The position numbers and the translations under genes were made by a program. From positions 248,001 through 312,000 of the forward strand of contig JAXDFZ010000001.1 in the NCBI GenBank assembly GCA_034665305.1: DNA of 64,000 nucleotides, given 5' to 3'. Source of the stretch: DASXRU01 sp034665305. Its GTDB lineage: Bacteria > Acidobacteriota > Blastocatellia > Pyrinomonadales > Pyrinomonadaceae. Below, one piece after another: positions 25,522-35,068 of the stretch. The stretch's first letter is position 1. Every line of letters begins with the position of its first letter. A model generated the notes under the pieces. The model ran no database searches. It was not told where the DNA came from and saw only the letters and a program-made list of their open reading frames with translations.

Positions 25522-26403
25522 ATGCTAAAAATCTCGCGGTCCTTTCCATTCTGGCTGCTGTTGTGTCTGACGCTGAGCGCTCACGCTCAAAGTGCGTCAA
25601 CTGCTCGCGTCGAAACGGTTCAGTTCCAGAGCAAACTTGTCGGCGCCACTTTGCCTTACAACGTTGTACTGCCGCCGGGGTATGACGCAGCCGGACGCAG
25701 AACGTATCCCGTCATATATCTCTTGCACGGTCTGGCCGGGCATCACGATAACTGGACCAGCAAAACCGGGCTGATCTCATACGCGGCGCAACACCGCCTG
25801 ATCGTTGTTACGCCGGAAGGCAACGACGGCTGGTACACCGACAGCGCCACCGTCGCCAGCGACAAGTATGAAACTTACCTGGTGCGCGAATTGATTCCGG
25901 ATGTTGAGCGCCGTTATCGAGCCATCAAAAAGAAACAGGGGCGGGCGATTGCGGGGCTTTCCATGGGCGGCTACGGCGCTTTGAAGTTTGGCGTGAAATA
26001 TCCCAGCCTGTTTGTGTTTGCGGCTTCCATAAGCGGGGCGCTGGATCCGGTTTTGCACAATGATGCGAAGCCGGGAGTTGCGTGGGGGTTTGTTCGCCCT
26101 TCTATTCTTGGAGTTTTTGGAGCGGACAACAGTCCAGTCCGTCGTGACAACGATCTATATCGCCTGCTGCGCGAAGTGCCGGGCAAACGCATTTCATCGC
26201 TGCCGTTTCTTTATCTCGACTGCGGCACTGAAGACGCGTTCCTGGCGACGAATCGCGAGTTAAAATTAATCCTGGAGCAGCGAAAGATTCCGCACGAGTA
26301 CCGCGAGTTACCGGGCACTCACGAGTGGGCCTATTGGGACCGGCAGGTACGAGATGTGTTACAGAGGGCCGAGGTACGGATGAGTGTGAAACGTGAACCG
26401 TAA
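25522..26403 (+). CDS. Secreted esterase (esterase D / antigen 85 type fold)
   Basis: A 293-residue alpha/beta hydrolase with an N-terminal signal peptide (cleavage likely after HAQ, residue 23). The nucleophile Ser147 lies in GLSMGGYGA; YLLHGLAGHHDNW forms the oxyanion region; Asp in CGTEDAF and His in GTHEWAYW complete the triad. The putative-esterase family includes feruloyl esterases and S-formylglutathione hydrolases; no substrate can be inferred. It starts 3 bases after the LolA-like gene. The C-terminal residues and TAA stop overlap the family D repeat. Confidence 0.88.
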   Translation: MLKISRSFPFWLLLCLTLSAHAQSASTARVETVQFQSKLVGATLPYNVVLPPGYDAAGRRTYPVIYLLHGLAGHHDNWTSKTGLISYAAQHRLIVVTPEGNDGWYTDSATVASDKYETYLVRELIPDVERRYRAIKKKQGRAIAGLSMGGYGALKFGVKYPSLFVFAASISGALDPVLHNDAKPGVAWGFVRPSILGVFGADNSPVRRDNDLYRLLREVPGKRISSLPFLYLDCGTEDAFLATNRELKLILEQRKIPHEYRELPGTHEWAYWDRQVRDVLQRAEVRMSVKREP

Positions 26404-26518
26404 GCCGTGAACCGTAAACCGTAAACCGTGAACAGTGAACCGTAAGCCGTGAGCATATTGGACGCGGATGAGGAATCCCAGTCCCATCCACCGGTTCACG
26501 GTTTACGGTTTACGGTAT
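26386..26518. repeat. Family D inverted repeat
   Basis: The left part is a run of GTGAACCGTAAACC-like words (26386-26450), the right part GGTTCACGGTTTACGG words (26492-26518), inverted and internally repetitive. It spans from the esterase stop codon to just before the next gene. Confidence 0.82.
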
Positions 26519-26533
26519 TCCCAGGAGATTTCT

Positions 26534-27322
26534 TTGCTTAATTTTGCAATTCAAACCGCACGCGAAGCGGGAAGTGTGCTCGCCGAGCGCGTGGGCCGGG
26601 TCCAGATTTCCAACAAGGGCGACATCGATTTGGTGACGGAATCCGACCTGGCGGCTGAGCGATTGATCATCGACCGCATCAAATCACATTACCCGCGGCA
26701 TGCAATTCTGGCGGAAGAGTCAGGAGCCAGCGAAGGCATTGATTCAGCACGCGCTGCAGGCGAGTCTGCCGAATGGAAGTGGATCATCGATCCGCTTGAT
26801 GGGACCACCAACTACGCTCACGGTTATCCATGTTTCTGCGTGTCGATCGCGGCCGAGTATAAAGGCCGTTTGGAGCTCGGCGTGATTTATGATCCGATGC
26901 GCGATGAACTCTTCACCGCGGAGCGGGGCCAGGGCGCAGCGTTGAATGGACGAACGGTGCACGTCTCCCAAATCGACGATCTGAATCGCGCGATGTTGTG
27001 CACCGGCTTTCCTTACGACGTGCGTGAGCGTAGTCAATTCGCACGGCACTTTACGAACTTCATCATGAATGCCCAGGCCGTGCGCCGCGACGGCACGGCA
27101 GCGCTCGATCTGGCCTATGTGGCGTGCGGGCGGTTCGACGGATTTTGGGAAGAAGGCCTGCGACCGTGGGATGTCGCCGCCGGAGTTTTGATGATCGAAG
27201 AAGCGGGGGGCCGCGTAACGCGCTATGACGGCGCGCCCTTCGACATTTACCATCCACCGATCGTGGCCAGCAACGGCCTCGTGCACGACGCTATGATGCG
27301 TGTGCTGCAAGCGGTGAGCTGA
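26534..27322 (+). CDS. Inositol monophosphatase family protein
   Basis: A 262-residue metal-dependent phosphatase. Metal-binding motifs are complete: ILAEES, DPLDGTTNYAHG and WDVAAG. Relatives hydrolyse inositol phosphates, fructose bisphosphate or adenosine bisphosphate; substrate not resolvable. The start is taken as TTG at 26534, which has AGGAG eight bases upstream and lies just before the conserved N-terminal helix. An ATG at 26468 would translate 22 residues from the family D repeat and is therefore doubtful. It converges on the di-haem peroxidase gene. Confidence 0.87.
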   Translation: MLNFAIQTAREAGSVLAERVGRVQISNKGDIDLVTESDLAAERLIIDRIKSHYPRHAILAEESGASEGIDSARAAGESAEWKWIIDPLDGTTNYAHGYPCFCVSIAAEYKGRLELGVIYDPMRDELFTAERGQGAALNGRTVHVSQIDDLNRAMLCTGFPYDVRERSQFARHFTNFIMNAQAVRRDGTAALDLAYVACGRFDGFWEEGLRPWDVAAGVLMIEEAGGRVTRYDGAPFDIYHPPIVASNGLVHDAMMRVLQAVS

Positions 27323-27330
27323 AGGTGCAC

Positions 27331-30084
27331 CTAACGCGAGCAGTCCGCGTTACTCCGCGATAACACCGACCCAAACCTGTGCTGGTATTCCGCGGAAGTG
27401 AGAAACGCGCAAATCATACCGCGATAGTTATTGGGCTCGCGATTGTTCAGCACGTTAAGCCAAAACGTGTAACCCTCAGCTTCCGGGTCGCGGCGCAAAT
27501 ATCCGAAGTACTGCATCTGCACAAACGAAGGATTGTATTCCGTAGCTTTTACCAACTCGTCCTCAGCCATCTCCCTGACAATTTGCCCGCGAGATGCACC
27601 CGCCTGCAGTTCATTAATGTACGTCGCGCGTTTTGATCCAAGGTCAACGCCGTCGAAAGACTTCAAGGTCGCCAACAGCGCGTCGACGAAAGTGGCCGGC
27701 GCCGGATTGCTGCCATATTTCGTTACGAAAGCCTGCCGCTGTACCCAGGCGTCAGCGAACACCGCCTTGCTTGGTTCCAGGTTCGTGCCGACCACGATCT
27801 GATTGCGATCCGTTTTGAATTCCGAATACGTAGGTTGGCGGCCCAGCGACGTCGTGTACATCCGGTAGATGTAGGAGCCGGTCAACTGAAATTCATTTTC
27901 GACAAAGAATGCGCCCGACACGCCGATCCGGCGCTGCAGTACGCATCCGGTTTCCGCTGCGGCACACGCGGCCGGCGAGCTGCTGCTGCTGCCCGCAATT
28001 TGATCGCTCCAATAAGTGAAGCCTCCGGAATCAGGTTCGCGGTTAAGGAAATCGAGATAGTGTTGCCTGACAAAAGTCGCAACGTCATCAATCGGATTAG
28101 AAGTGGCGGCTGTCGCATTGCCGGCGCCAAAGATCGTGAACTTGAACACCGGGCTCACGGCGATGCCGCCGGCCGCTGTGGGGTCGGAAACATACCAACG
28201 GCCATAGAAAGTTGAACCAATCAACGACGAGTTGTTGGGAATGGCCAGGCTTACGGAAGCATATCCGTTCCCACTCCCGTTGCCGGAGAGTTGCACACTC
28301 TTACGCGCAAGCGACGCGACCGGTGGAACTGTTGGGCCGGCGCCGGGATCGTTGCTGTCAATGGCAAGAACTGCGGATGCTCCGCCCAAACCATTTGCGA
28401 CCGCGACAGTGAAACTCGGGTTGCCGAGCACGGGCGGCTCAATGGCTATGGCCTGCGGAACATTCCCGCCGGAGCCGGCGACGCCGCTGCCATTGATTGT
28501 CGGCGCGCGATTCGATTCGGTGTACAACACCGGGCGATCAAAGGGCGCGGTCGCCATCGCAACTCTGGGATCAATCAAAGGCCGGCTAAGGAAGGCTAGC
28601 AGATCAGCCTTCTGCTGCGTCGTAAGGTTCAGTGGCCGAATCAGATTGTGATTAATGTTGGGCGCATCAAAGTCGCCGCCGCGATTATAGAATTCGACCA
28701 CGTCTGCGAGGCCCGCGAAACGACCGTTGTGCATGTAAGGCGCGCGCAACGCAACGTTTCTCAAACTGGGAGTGCGAAATTCGCCGAGGTTGTTTCCGTT
28801 GCCGGTAACCTGAAAGCGCCCGGTGTCTTCGGTCTGCGGCCGCACGCCGATGTTGTGAAACTGATTGTCGCTGAACAACGGTCCGGCATGACAAACATTA
28901 CAACGTGACTGGTTGAATACACCCTGCCCACGCACTTCCGCGGCGGTCAGCGGCGCAATCTGTGCGACGCTGGCATCAAACGGAGTGCGGTCGGAATAAA
29001 GGGTGCGCTCGAAAGTTGCGATCGCCATGGCGATCCGCGCCGGCGTAATTTCGGGTGTACCAAACGCGTCGGTAAAAAGTTCCGCATAACTGCGCTCGCC
29101 GATCCATTCTTTTAGTGCTGGCGGGATCGACGGTGAAAGCCCCAGCGGCGTCGATACTGCCACCCGGGTAGCGACGCTGTTCCAGTCACGCCCACCATGG
29201 GCCATTTCCGCGGAACTCACCGGCGGTCCCAACGCCTGGCTTTCAAGCGCGGCCCCGGCCGGCAGCACTACCGCGCCAGAAATCGGATCGGTGAATAACT
29301 GCGTCGCACGTCCGTCCCAGAAAAGTGAATTGGAGTATCCCGCGTCGATATAGGATCTGGACTTGCGGCCGGTAACCTGTTCCCGAAAACCGTAAAGCGA
29401 TAACCAGTTGTATGTGCCGTCACTGTTGTTGCTAATCACACCGGGCGAAGCATAGACGTCATCCGCTGTGGCATAGCTTCCATCGGCTCCGGGGTTCGTC
29501 GCGCGCAGGTTGTTAACGATGGCTCGCGCATCGGAACCGCCACTGGAAGAAAAGTGACAGGTGCCGCAAGCGACGGTGCGAGTGGAAGAAAGTTGTTCGT
29601 CCCAGAACAAGGTCTTGCCGAGGTAGGCCTTAGCCGCCGTTACCGCATTGCCATCGGGCGCGACCGGCGGATTGAGCGGCGGAACTGGACCATTGATCAT
29701 CCCCACGGCGCGCAGGCCCTGGTCCGGCGCACTTAGTGGACTAACCCCGCCCGCGCTATCTGCTCGTACCCAGTAGAAGTAAGTCTGGCCGGCGATGCCG
29801 GTGTTATCAAAGAATGCTCCCTCTGCCGTGTTTCCCAGTATCAGCGCCGAAGCCGCATCGTTCGACGTATTTCGAAACACGCGATACGACGTAGCGTCCC
29901 GGACCGCCGCCCACGTGATGACCACTTTGGTAACGTACGCGCCGTCAGAGGCTGAAACTTCCGAGGGCGCCATGAGCGCCGCGGTAATCGATTGGCCCTG
30001 GATCCGCGAAGCGGGTATGAGGTTGCCGGCGAAAGCCAACAGCAGTAATGAGACGATAAGACGCGAGACGGACAGTGGGCGCAT
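27331..30084 (-). CDS. Di-haem cytochrome c peroxidase with FN3 and DUF4214 domains
   Basis: A 917-residue secreted protein. The start at 30084 has GGAGAG upstream and begins a signal peptide. Order: FN3-like domain (about 40-130), cytochrome c peroxidase/MauG-type region with two haem sites CGTCH (173-177) and CNVCH (395-399) and the conserved RNVALRAPYMHNGRF, a beta-sandwich stretch (about 520-660), then DUF4214 repeats (about 670-910) with FLNREPDSGGFTYW and YLRRDPEAEGYTFW. It probably reduces peroxide or oxidises a substrate in the periplasm; the DUF4214 part may attach it to a surface or matrix. The combination is unusual in length. The N-terminal extension readable up to 30300 is not supported. 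Confidence 0.88.
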   Translation of the reverse strand: MRPLSVSRLIVSLLLLAFAGNLIPASRIQGQSITAALMAPSEVSASDGAYVTKVVITWAAVRDATSYRVFRNTSNDAASALILGNTAEGAFFDNTGIAGQTYFYWVRADSAGGVSPLSAPDQGLRAVGMINGPVPPLNPPVAPDGNAVTAAKAYLGKTLFWDEQLSSTRTVACGTCHFSSSGGSDARAIVNNLRATNPGADGSYATADDVYASPGVISNNSDGTYNWLSLYGFREQVTGRKSRSYIDAGYSNSLFWDGRATQLFTDPISGAVVLPAGAALESQALGPPVSSAEMAHGGRDWNSVATRVAVSTPLGLSPSIPPALKEWIGERSYAELFTDAFGTPEITPARIAMAIATFERTLYSDRTPFDASVAQIAPLTAAEVRGQGVFNQSRCNVCHAGPLFSDNQFHNIGVRPQTEDTGRFQVTGNGNNLGEFRTPSLRNVALRAPYMHNGRFAGLADVVEFYNRGGDFDAPNINHNLIRPLNLTTQQKADLLAFLSRPLIDPRVAMATAPFDRPVLYTESNRAPTINGSGVAGSGGNVPQAIAIEPPVLGNPSFTVAVANGLGGASAVLAIDSNDPGAGPTVPPVASLARKSVQLSGNGSGNGYASVSLAIPNNSSLIGSTFYGRWYVSDPTAAGGIAVSPVFKFTIFGAGNATAATSNPIDDVATFVRQHYLDFLNREPDSGGFTYWSDQIAGSSSSSPAACAAAETGCVLQRRIGVSGAFFVENEFQLTGSYIYRMYTTSLGRQPTYSEFKTDRNQIVVGTNLEPSKAVFADAWVQRQAFVTKYGSNPAPATFVDALLATLKSFDGVDLGSKRATYINELQAGASRGQIVREMAEDELVKATEYNPSFVQMQYFGYLRRDPEAEGYTFWLNVLNNREPNNYRGMICAFLTSAEYQHRFGSVLSRSNADCSR

Positions 30085-30337
30085 GCGTTTTCTTCTCTCC
30101 GTTTCCAGTAAGAAAATAGACTGCAAATGCTCATGCACCGGACATGCTTGAAAGAATAGCGAAGCCAGTGCGCCCCTGATTCCTTGTTCTAAACCCTGCT
30201 TGATGGTGACGGTCGGCTGAATGTGTGGCCGCTTGAAGAAACGAATACTCAGTATCCATGCGGCTGGAATGTTCGAACGGTAGTTTAGACGCACACCCAT
30301 CCGCCGCGGATGTAAAGAGTTTGTAAAGAAATGTCAG
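30085..30337. other. Upstream region of the peroxidase gene
   Basis: The frame of the peroxidase is open upstream to 30300, but this part has a lower-complexity composition and no ribosome site, so it is treated as untranslated. No promoter was clearly recognised. Confidence 0.4.
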
Positions 30338-30425
30338 GCGATTGCGGATTTCAGATTGCGGACTGCGGATTGAAGAAGAGGCGAGTTGGTTTGGCCTTAT
30401 TCCGACAATCCGCAGTCCGCAATCG
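30338..30425. repeat. Family C inverted pair
   Basis: The left arm (30338-30371, GCGATTGCGGATTTC, GCGGACTGCGGATT) and right arm (30401-30425, CAATCCGCAGTCCGC) are inverted. It lies between the peroxidase and PlsC genes, next to the PlsC stop codon. Confidence 0.8.
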
Positions 30426-31076
30426 TCAGAGAGCCGAGCGAATGATGGTTGCCAGTCTCTCGTTCTCCCTCTGAACGCAGGAGCGGAAGTCGTCGCCGGC
30501 GGGTAGCGCGATACGAAGCGGCTCATGATAAATGATGTCCACGTCACCGGGCCGGGGCAAGCGCTTATTCGGTGGCCAAACGCGGTGCGCCCCGCGAATC
30601 GTCACCGGCAGAATCGGTACTGAGGCTTCGATGGCCATGCGCACGGCGCCGGCTTTGAACTTGATCATTGAACCATCTGGTTTTCCCCGGCCCCCCTCCG
30701 GAAAAATTACCACACCGCCGCCCTGCCGCAACCACTGCAAGGACTTTCGAATCGGAGCGCGATCGTTTCCTTCGATCTGTAATGGCCAGGCGCCGAAAAA
30801 CCCCATTGCTGGTCCAACGATGGGCCAACTGAAAGCGGCATCCCACGCCAGGAACCGCAACGGCCGCTTTATTGGCAAGGCGATCCACAGAGGATCCATG
30901 TAAGTCTGATGATTGGCCGCCACCAGCAGACCGCCGCTAGCCGGAATATGCTCCTTTCCCCGATAGCGAATATTCCACATCAGGTTACAGAGCGCGCCGG
31001 CGGCAGGGCGCAAAGTGTCCAGAAGCCACTGCGGCAAGACCACCGGTTCTGAAGTTGTTTTAGTACTTTCTGACAT
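30426..31076 (-). CDS. plsC: 1-acyl-glycerol-3-phosphate acyltransferase
   Basis: A 216-residue membrane-associated acyltransferase of the PlsC family, which adds the second fatty acid to lysophosphatidate in phospholipid synthesis. The HX4D motif is ANHQTYMDP (about residues 54-62), and the substrate-site motif is FPEGGRGKPDG. A hydrophobic helix precedes the first motif. Several PlsC paralogues per genome are common, so the acceptor could differ. No ribosome site stands out before the ATG. It lies alone between repeats and a PilZ gene. Confidence 0.9.
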   Translation of the reverse strand: MSESTKTTSEPVVLPQWLLDTLRPAAGALCNLMWNIRYRGKEHIPASGGLLVAANHQTYMDPLWIALPIKRPLRFLAWDAAFSWPIVGPAMGFFGAWPLQIEGNDRAPIRKSLQWLRQGGGVVIFPEGGRGKPDGSMIKFKAGAVRMAIEASVPILPVTIRGAHRVWPPNKRLPRPGDVDIIYHEPLRIALPAGDDFRSCVQRENERLATIIRSAL

Positions 31077-31167
31077 TAAGAAAATACTTCAGATGTAGAT
31101 GAACAGCAGACTCAATTCGTAACCTGCGTTGTATAGCGGCGCAACTTTAGAGCGAGTGCTGCGGCGT

Positions 31168-31923
31168 TCAGTCGACGCCCCCGAGCGGCCAATCACGATC
31201 GATAAACTCCAGGTGCAGTCGCAGCACGCCATCAGCTCCAGTGCGCCGGCCGCGCACAGCGGCGAGTACTGCGATCCCAAACTCCTGGCTGCTCAAGCGC
31301 ACAAAGCGCCCGTCCTCCACGTTCATTGTCGTCATGACCGCAGCACCCCGGCGGCTGATATTTTCGGTCACGGTACTTTCCATGGTACCGACTGCGCCGT
31401 TTACGTCTATGACCTCCATCGTTACGTTGATTGGAATATGATGACGAGTGTCGATCCGTTGATCGCTGCTCGGTAGATGCGACACCATCTTGTCGGCGTC
31501 TTCCTGAACCCTCCACACTGCCGCTTCTAACGCAGTACGTGCAATCTCATAGCGCTTACCGGGCGCTTCGGCATACGTGCTGGGCGGTCGTTTACCGATG
31601 AAGGCAACGCCGACATTGAAGCGCAGGGCTTGCTTGGGCAAAGGCGGTAAGGACCTGACGTTTCGCACCAGTGCCCACACGCGATACGTATCCTCGACAT
31701 GATCGAAGCAGCGCAACTGTCGCGGCATCGGCATTGTCAGGTGCAGCAGGCGGCCAGGTTCAGTGGGATGAGAGATGGGAAACCCGGCGCCGAATGGAGT
31801 CACGTCAAGCAGCCGCGACATCTCAGTCCATTCATGGTCCTGGCTTTCGCGACAGAGGACGCGCACCGGGATGTTCAGTGGTACGCGTTCACGCACGCGC
31901 CGGGATTTTCCCTCGAAAGGCAT
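31168..31923 (-). CDS. Protein with two PilZ domains
   Basis: A 251-residue cytoplasmic protein. The first PilZ-like domain starts with RRVRERVPLNIPVRV and has DVTPFGAGF; the second starts with RIDTRHHIPINVTMEV and has NISRRGAAV. In PilZ domains an RxxxR motif and a D/NxSxxG motif bind cyclic di-GMP. The second domain has NISRRG, the first a looser DVTPFG, so binding may be limited to one. An ATG at 31923 was chosen; a TTG at 31965 is possible. It reads away from gyrA and may share its upstream region. Confidence 0.72.
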   Translation of the reverse strand: MPFEGKSRRVRERVPLNIPVRVLCRESQDHEWTEMSRLLDVTPFGAGFPISHPTEPGRLLHLTMPMPRQLRCFDHVEDTYRVWALVRNVRSLPPLPKQALRFNVGVAFIGKRPPSTYAEAPGKRYEIARTALEAAVWRVQEDADKMVSHLPSSDQRIDTRHHIPINVTMEVIDVNGAVGTMESTVTENISRRGAAVMTTMNVEDGRFVRLSSQEFGIAVLAAVRGRRTGADGVLRLHLEFIDRDWPLGGVD

Positions 31924-32284
31924 CAGACTTTTTTCGAGATCCGCGCCCCGTTCACGGACGGGCAAAGATAGTTTGGCAAGCCCGAAAACACCGGGCGGTT
32001 ATGATCAGGCTGAAAGGCGCTGAACGGCCTGATTTTATTGAACTTGGCTCGCTTTTGCCGGTTTGCCAAAGCGTTCGATTCAGGCTAAAATAATGTTTAC
32101 TTCGAAGGATCAAAAACCAGCGCCCGAGGGGCGCAGGAAATCTCGAAAAATAGCACTCTAATCCCACATCTTATACGGAATTCCCAGTGGCTTTGCGGTG
32201 GTCCGCGAGCGGCGTTTAGAAGCCATGATAAGACTAAAAGCGCCAGCCAGCAGGACGGCCGATTGTACTGGAAAGGTTTGATTA
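31924..32284. other. Divergent upstream region of gyrA and the PilZ gene
   Basis: 361 bases without a gene. It holds a good sigma-70 type promoter for gyrA (32063-32091), leaving an untranslated leader of about 190 bases. None of the intergenic repeat families was recognised here, which is unusual for this window. Confidence 0.55.
32063..32091 (+). promoter_or_regulatory. Sigma-70 type promoter, gyrA
   Basis: TTGCCA (32063-32068), 17-base spacer, TAAAAT (32086-32091). Distance and match to consensus are good; transcription would start near 32098. Confidence 0.6.
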
Positions 32285-34852
32285 ATGGAAACAACCGAAC
32301 GAAATCATATAGCGATTGAAGAAGAGATGCGGCGGTCCTATCTGGATTACGCCATGTCCGTGATTATCGGTCGCGCGCTCCCCGACGTGCGTGATGGCTT
32401 GAAGCCGGTGCACCGCCGCGTGCTCTGGGCCATGCATGAACTGGGCAACGCCTATAACAAAGCTTACAAGAAAAGCGCCCGTGTCGTCGGCGACGTTATC
32501 GGTAAATATCACCCGCACGGTGATACCGCGGTTTACGACACGATCGTGCGACTCGCGCAAAGCTTCTCGATGCGCTATCCGCTGATCGATGGTCAGGGGA
32601 ATTTTGGTTCCGTGGATGGCGATGCGGCGGCCGCGATGCGTTATACGGAAGTGCGCATGGCCCGGCTGGCCAATGAAATACTGGCCGACATTGAAAAGGA
32701 AACGGTCAATTTCCAACCGAACTATGACGAATCACTGAGTGAGCCGACAGTCCTGCCCGCGCGCGTTCCGAATCTGCTGATAAATGGTTCAGATGGCATC
32801 GCCGTCGGCATGGCCACGAAGATCCCGCCGCACAACCTGACCGAAATTGTGGACGCTACCTTGAAGTTGTTGCGGGGTGATCCAAACACGGTCACGGTCG
32901 AAGACCTGATGGAATTCGTGAAAGGTCCGGATTTTCCGACCGGCGGTTTCATCTACGGCGGAGAGGAACTCAAGAATTCTTATAAATATGGCCGCGGCAT
33001 TATTCAGATGCGCGCGCGCGCCGGCATCGATCGAATTGGCCGCGGCACGACCGAGCGCGATGCCATCATCATCACGGAAATTCCGTTCCAGGTTAACAAG
33101 GCCCGGTTGATCGAGCGCATCGCCGAGTTGATGAACGAGAAGAAGATCGAAGGCGTTTCGGACCTGCGCGATGAATCGGATCGCGAAGGCATGCGCATCG
33201 TGGTGGAACTGAAGCGCGACGCAGTGCCTCAGGTGGTGCTGAACAAGCTCTACAAACTGACGCCGATGCAATCGTCCTTCGGCGTGATCAATCTTGCAAT
33301 CGTGAACGGCCAGCCCCGCGTCCTCAACCTGAAGCAGATGCTGGAGTGCTTCATCGAGTTTCGCCGCGAAGTGGTGCGCCGGCGTACTGAATATGAACTA
33401 CGGAAGGCGCAGGCGCGGGCCCATATTCTGGAAGGACTGACCAAGGCGATCGATGCGCTGGATTCGATCGTGACGTTGATTCGCAACTCGCGCTCAGTCG
33501 ATGAGGCCCGCCAGTGGTTGATGGGCAACACCGCGAACATGAGCGAGGTGAAGGTCTGGAAGGGCGTTCCCTCCAGCGAACCGATCGCGAAATACCTGCC
33601 CAAACTTCGGAAAATAATGGAGCGGCTCGCGTTTTCAGAACTTCAGGCCCAGGCCATCCTCGATCTGCAACTGCGCCGCTTGTCCGCGCTCGAACGCCAA
33701 AAGATAACCGACGAGTACGAAGCAGTGATCAAACTGATCGCCGAGCTGCAGGAGATTCTGGCCAACGAAAAATCGTTGCGCCGCGTAATCGCCAACGAGT
33801 TGGAAGAGGTGAAGAAGGATTTTGGCGACGCGCGCCGCACAGAAATTGTCGAAGAAGGTGTCGAACTCTCGATCGAAGATCTGATTGCCGACGAAGACGT
33901 AGCCATCACCGTGACCCACAGCGGCTACATCAAACGTACGCCGATCACGACGTATCAACGGCAGGGCCGCGGCGGCAAGGGCCGGTTTGGGGCGGCTGCG
34001 AAGGGCGATGACTACGTGGAGCATTTATTCATCGCCTCCACGCACGCCTACATCATGATCTTCACGGACGACGGGCAAGTCTACAAACTAAAGGTCCATG
34101 AAGTGCCCGATGCCGCCGCTTCTGCTCGCGGCAAGGCAGTCGTCAATCTGATCAGTATTCCGACGGAACGCAAACTCGCCGGCGTCGTGGCCGTGCGCGA
34201 GTTTTCCGAAGGACGTTACGTCCTGCTGGTAACCCGTAAAGGCGTGATCAAGAAAACGGCGCTCTCGGATTTTCAAAACATCCGCACTAACGGGATCAAC
34301 GCCATCAACATCGACGAAGGCGACGAACTTCTGGACGTCGTCCTGACAGACGGCACCAAGCGAATTTTCATTGCCACGCACAGCGGCCAGGCCATCCGCT
34401 TCGACGAGAAAAATGTTCGTCCGATGGGCCGGGCGACACGCGGCGTACGCGGCATCGATCTACGCAAGGATGACTTCGTCGTGTCAGTTTGCCCGGTTTC
34501 GGCAGATGATTCTGAGAAGATGCTTTCCGTGTCGGAACAGGGCTATGGGAAGCAAACACCGATCACCACTTACCGGCTGCAATCGCGCGGCGGCAAGGGT
34601 GTCATCAACATGAAGACGACGGACAAAACCGGCAAGGTGGTGGCCGTTTTCCCGGTCGATGCTGAATCGGAAATCATGATCATCACGCAGCAAGGCAAGT
34701 TGATTCGCATTGAGGCCGATAGCATTCGCAAGACCGGCCGCAGCGCTCAGGGCGTGCGCCTGATCAAGACCGATGGCGGCGATAAGGTTACCAGTGCATC
34801 ACTCGTCGAGGCGGCCACTGAAACCGAGGACGAAGACGTGCCGGCCGAATAG
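32285..34852 (+). CDS. gyrA: DNA gyrase subunit A
   Basis: An 855-residue DNA-cleaving subunit of gyrase, which introduces negative supercoils with GyrB. The N-terminal domain holds the catalytic Tyr in AAAMRYTEVRM (residue about 122) and the quinolone region KYHPHGDTAVYDTIVR; the position equal to E. coli Ser83 is Thr, the Asp87 position is kept. The C-terminal domain has a GyrA-box-like RQGRGGKG (around residue 560) and a second degenerate LQSRGGKG, which supports GyrA rather than ParC. An acidic tail (TETEDEDVPAE) ends the protein. gyrB is not in the window. The stop codon adjoins a repeat element. Confidence 0.96.
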   Translation: METTERNHIAIEEEMRRSYLDYAMSVIIGRALPDVRDGLKPVHRRVLWAMHELGNAYNKAYKKSARVVGDVIGKYHPHGDTAVYDTIVRLAQSFSMRYPLIDGQGNFGSVDGDAAAAMRYTEVRMARLANEILADIEKETVNFQPNYDESLSEPTVLPARVPNLLINGSDGIAVGMATKIPPHNLTEIVDATLKLLRGDPNTVTVEDLMEFVKGPDFPTGGFIYGGEELKNSYKYGRGIIQMRARAGIDRIGRGTTERDAIIITEIPFQVNKARLIERIAELMNEKKIEGVSDLRDESDREGMRIVVELKRDAVPQVVLNKLYKLTPMQSSFGVINLAIVNGQPRVLNLKQMLECFIEFRREVVRRRTEYELRKAQARAHILEGLTKAIDALDSIVTLIRNSRSVDEARQWLMGNTANMSEVKVWKGVPSSEPIAKYLPKLRKIMERLAFSELQAQAILDLQLRRLSALERQKITDEYEAVIKLIAELQEILANEKSLRRVIANELEEVKKDFGDARRTEIVEEGVELSIEDLIADEDVAITVTHSGYIKRTPITTYQRQGRGGKGRFGAAAKGDDYVEHLFIASTHAYIMIFTDDGQVYKLKVHEVPDAAASARGKAVVNLISIPTERKLAGVVAVREFSEGRYVLLVTRKGVIKKTALSDFQNIRTNGINAINIDEGDELLDVVLTDGTKRIFIATHSGQAIRFDEKNVRPMGRATRGVRGIDLRKDDFVVSVCPVSADDSEKMLSVSEQGYGKQTPITTYRLQSRGGKGVINMKTTDKTGKVVAVFPVDAESEIMIITQQGKLIRIEADSIRKTGRSAQGVRLIKTDGGDKVTSASLVEAATETEDEDVPAE

Positions 34853-35068
34853 TCGGCGAAGCCGACGCCAAATACGTGGCCCACGGCGCCAGCCGTGGGT
34901 CTCGATTGCCATTGATCATCCAGCCCGCGACGCGGGCGCCATAATTCGCTGGCGGACTAGATGTCGCCCCTTGCGGGGCTCGTTACTGTTGGTGAATGGC
35001 GTACCCACAGCTTGCGCTGTGGGCTACGAATATCGTCGCCCGCGGCGCGGGCTTTCCCGCTTCTAATT
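34852..35068. repeat. Hairpin element (class II-like)
   Basis: A run of short hairpins: GTCGGCGAAGCCGAC (34852-34866), GCCCACGGC with GCCGTGGGT, GCCCGCGACGCGGGC, CGCCCCTTGCGGGGC, then a second ACCCACAGC with GCTGTGGGC and GCCCGCGGCGCGGGC. The second and third types recur in the same order. They separate convergent gyrA and a VWFA gene. Confidence 0.7.

Noticed and set aside
32520..32560. Quinolone-resistance mutation in gyrA (Ser83 to Thr)
   Set aside because: Thr at this place may be natural in this lineage; it cannot be called a resistance mutation from one sequence.
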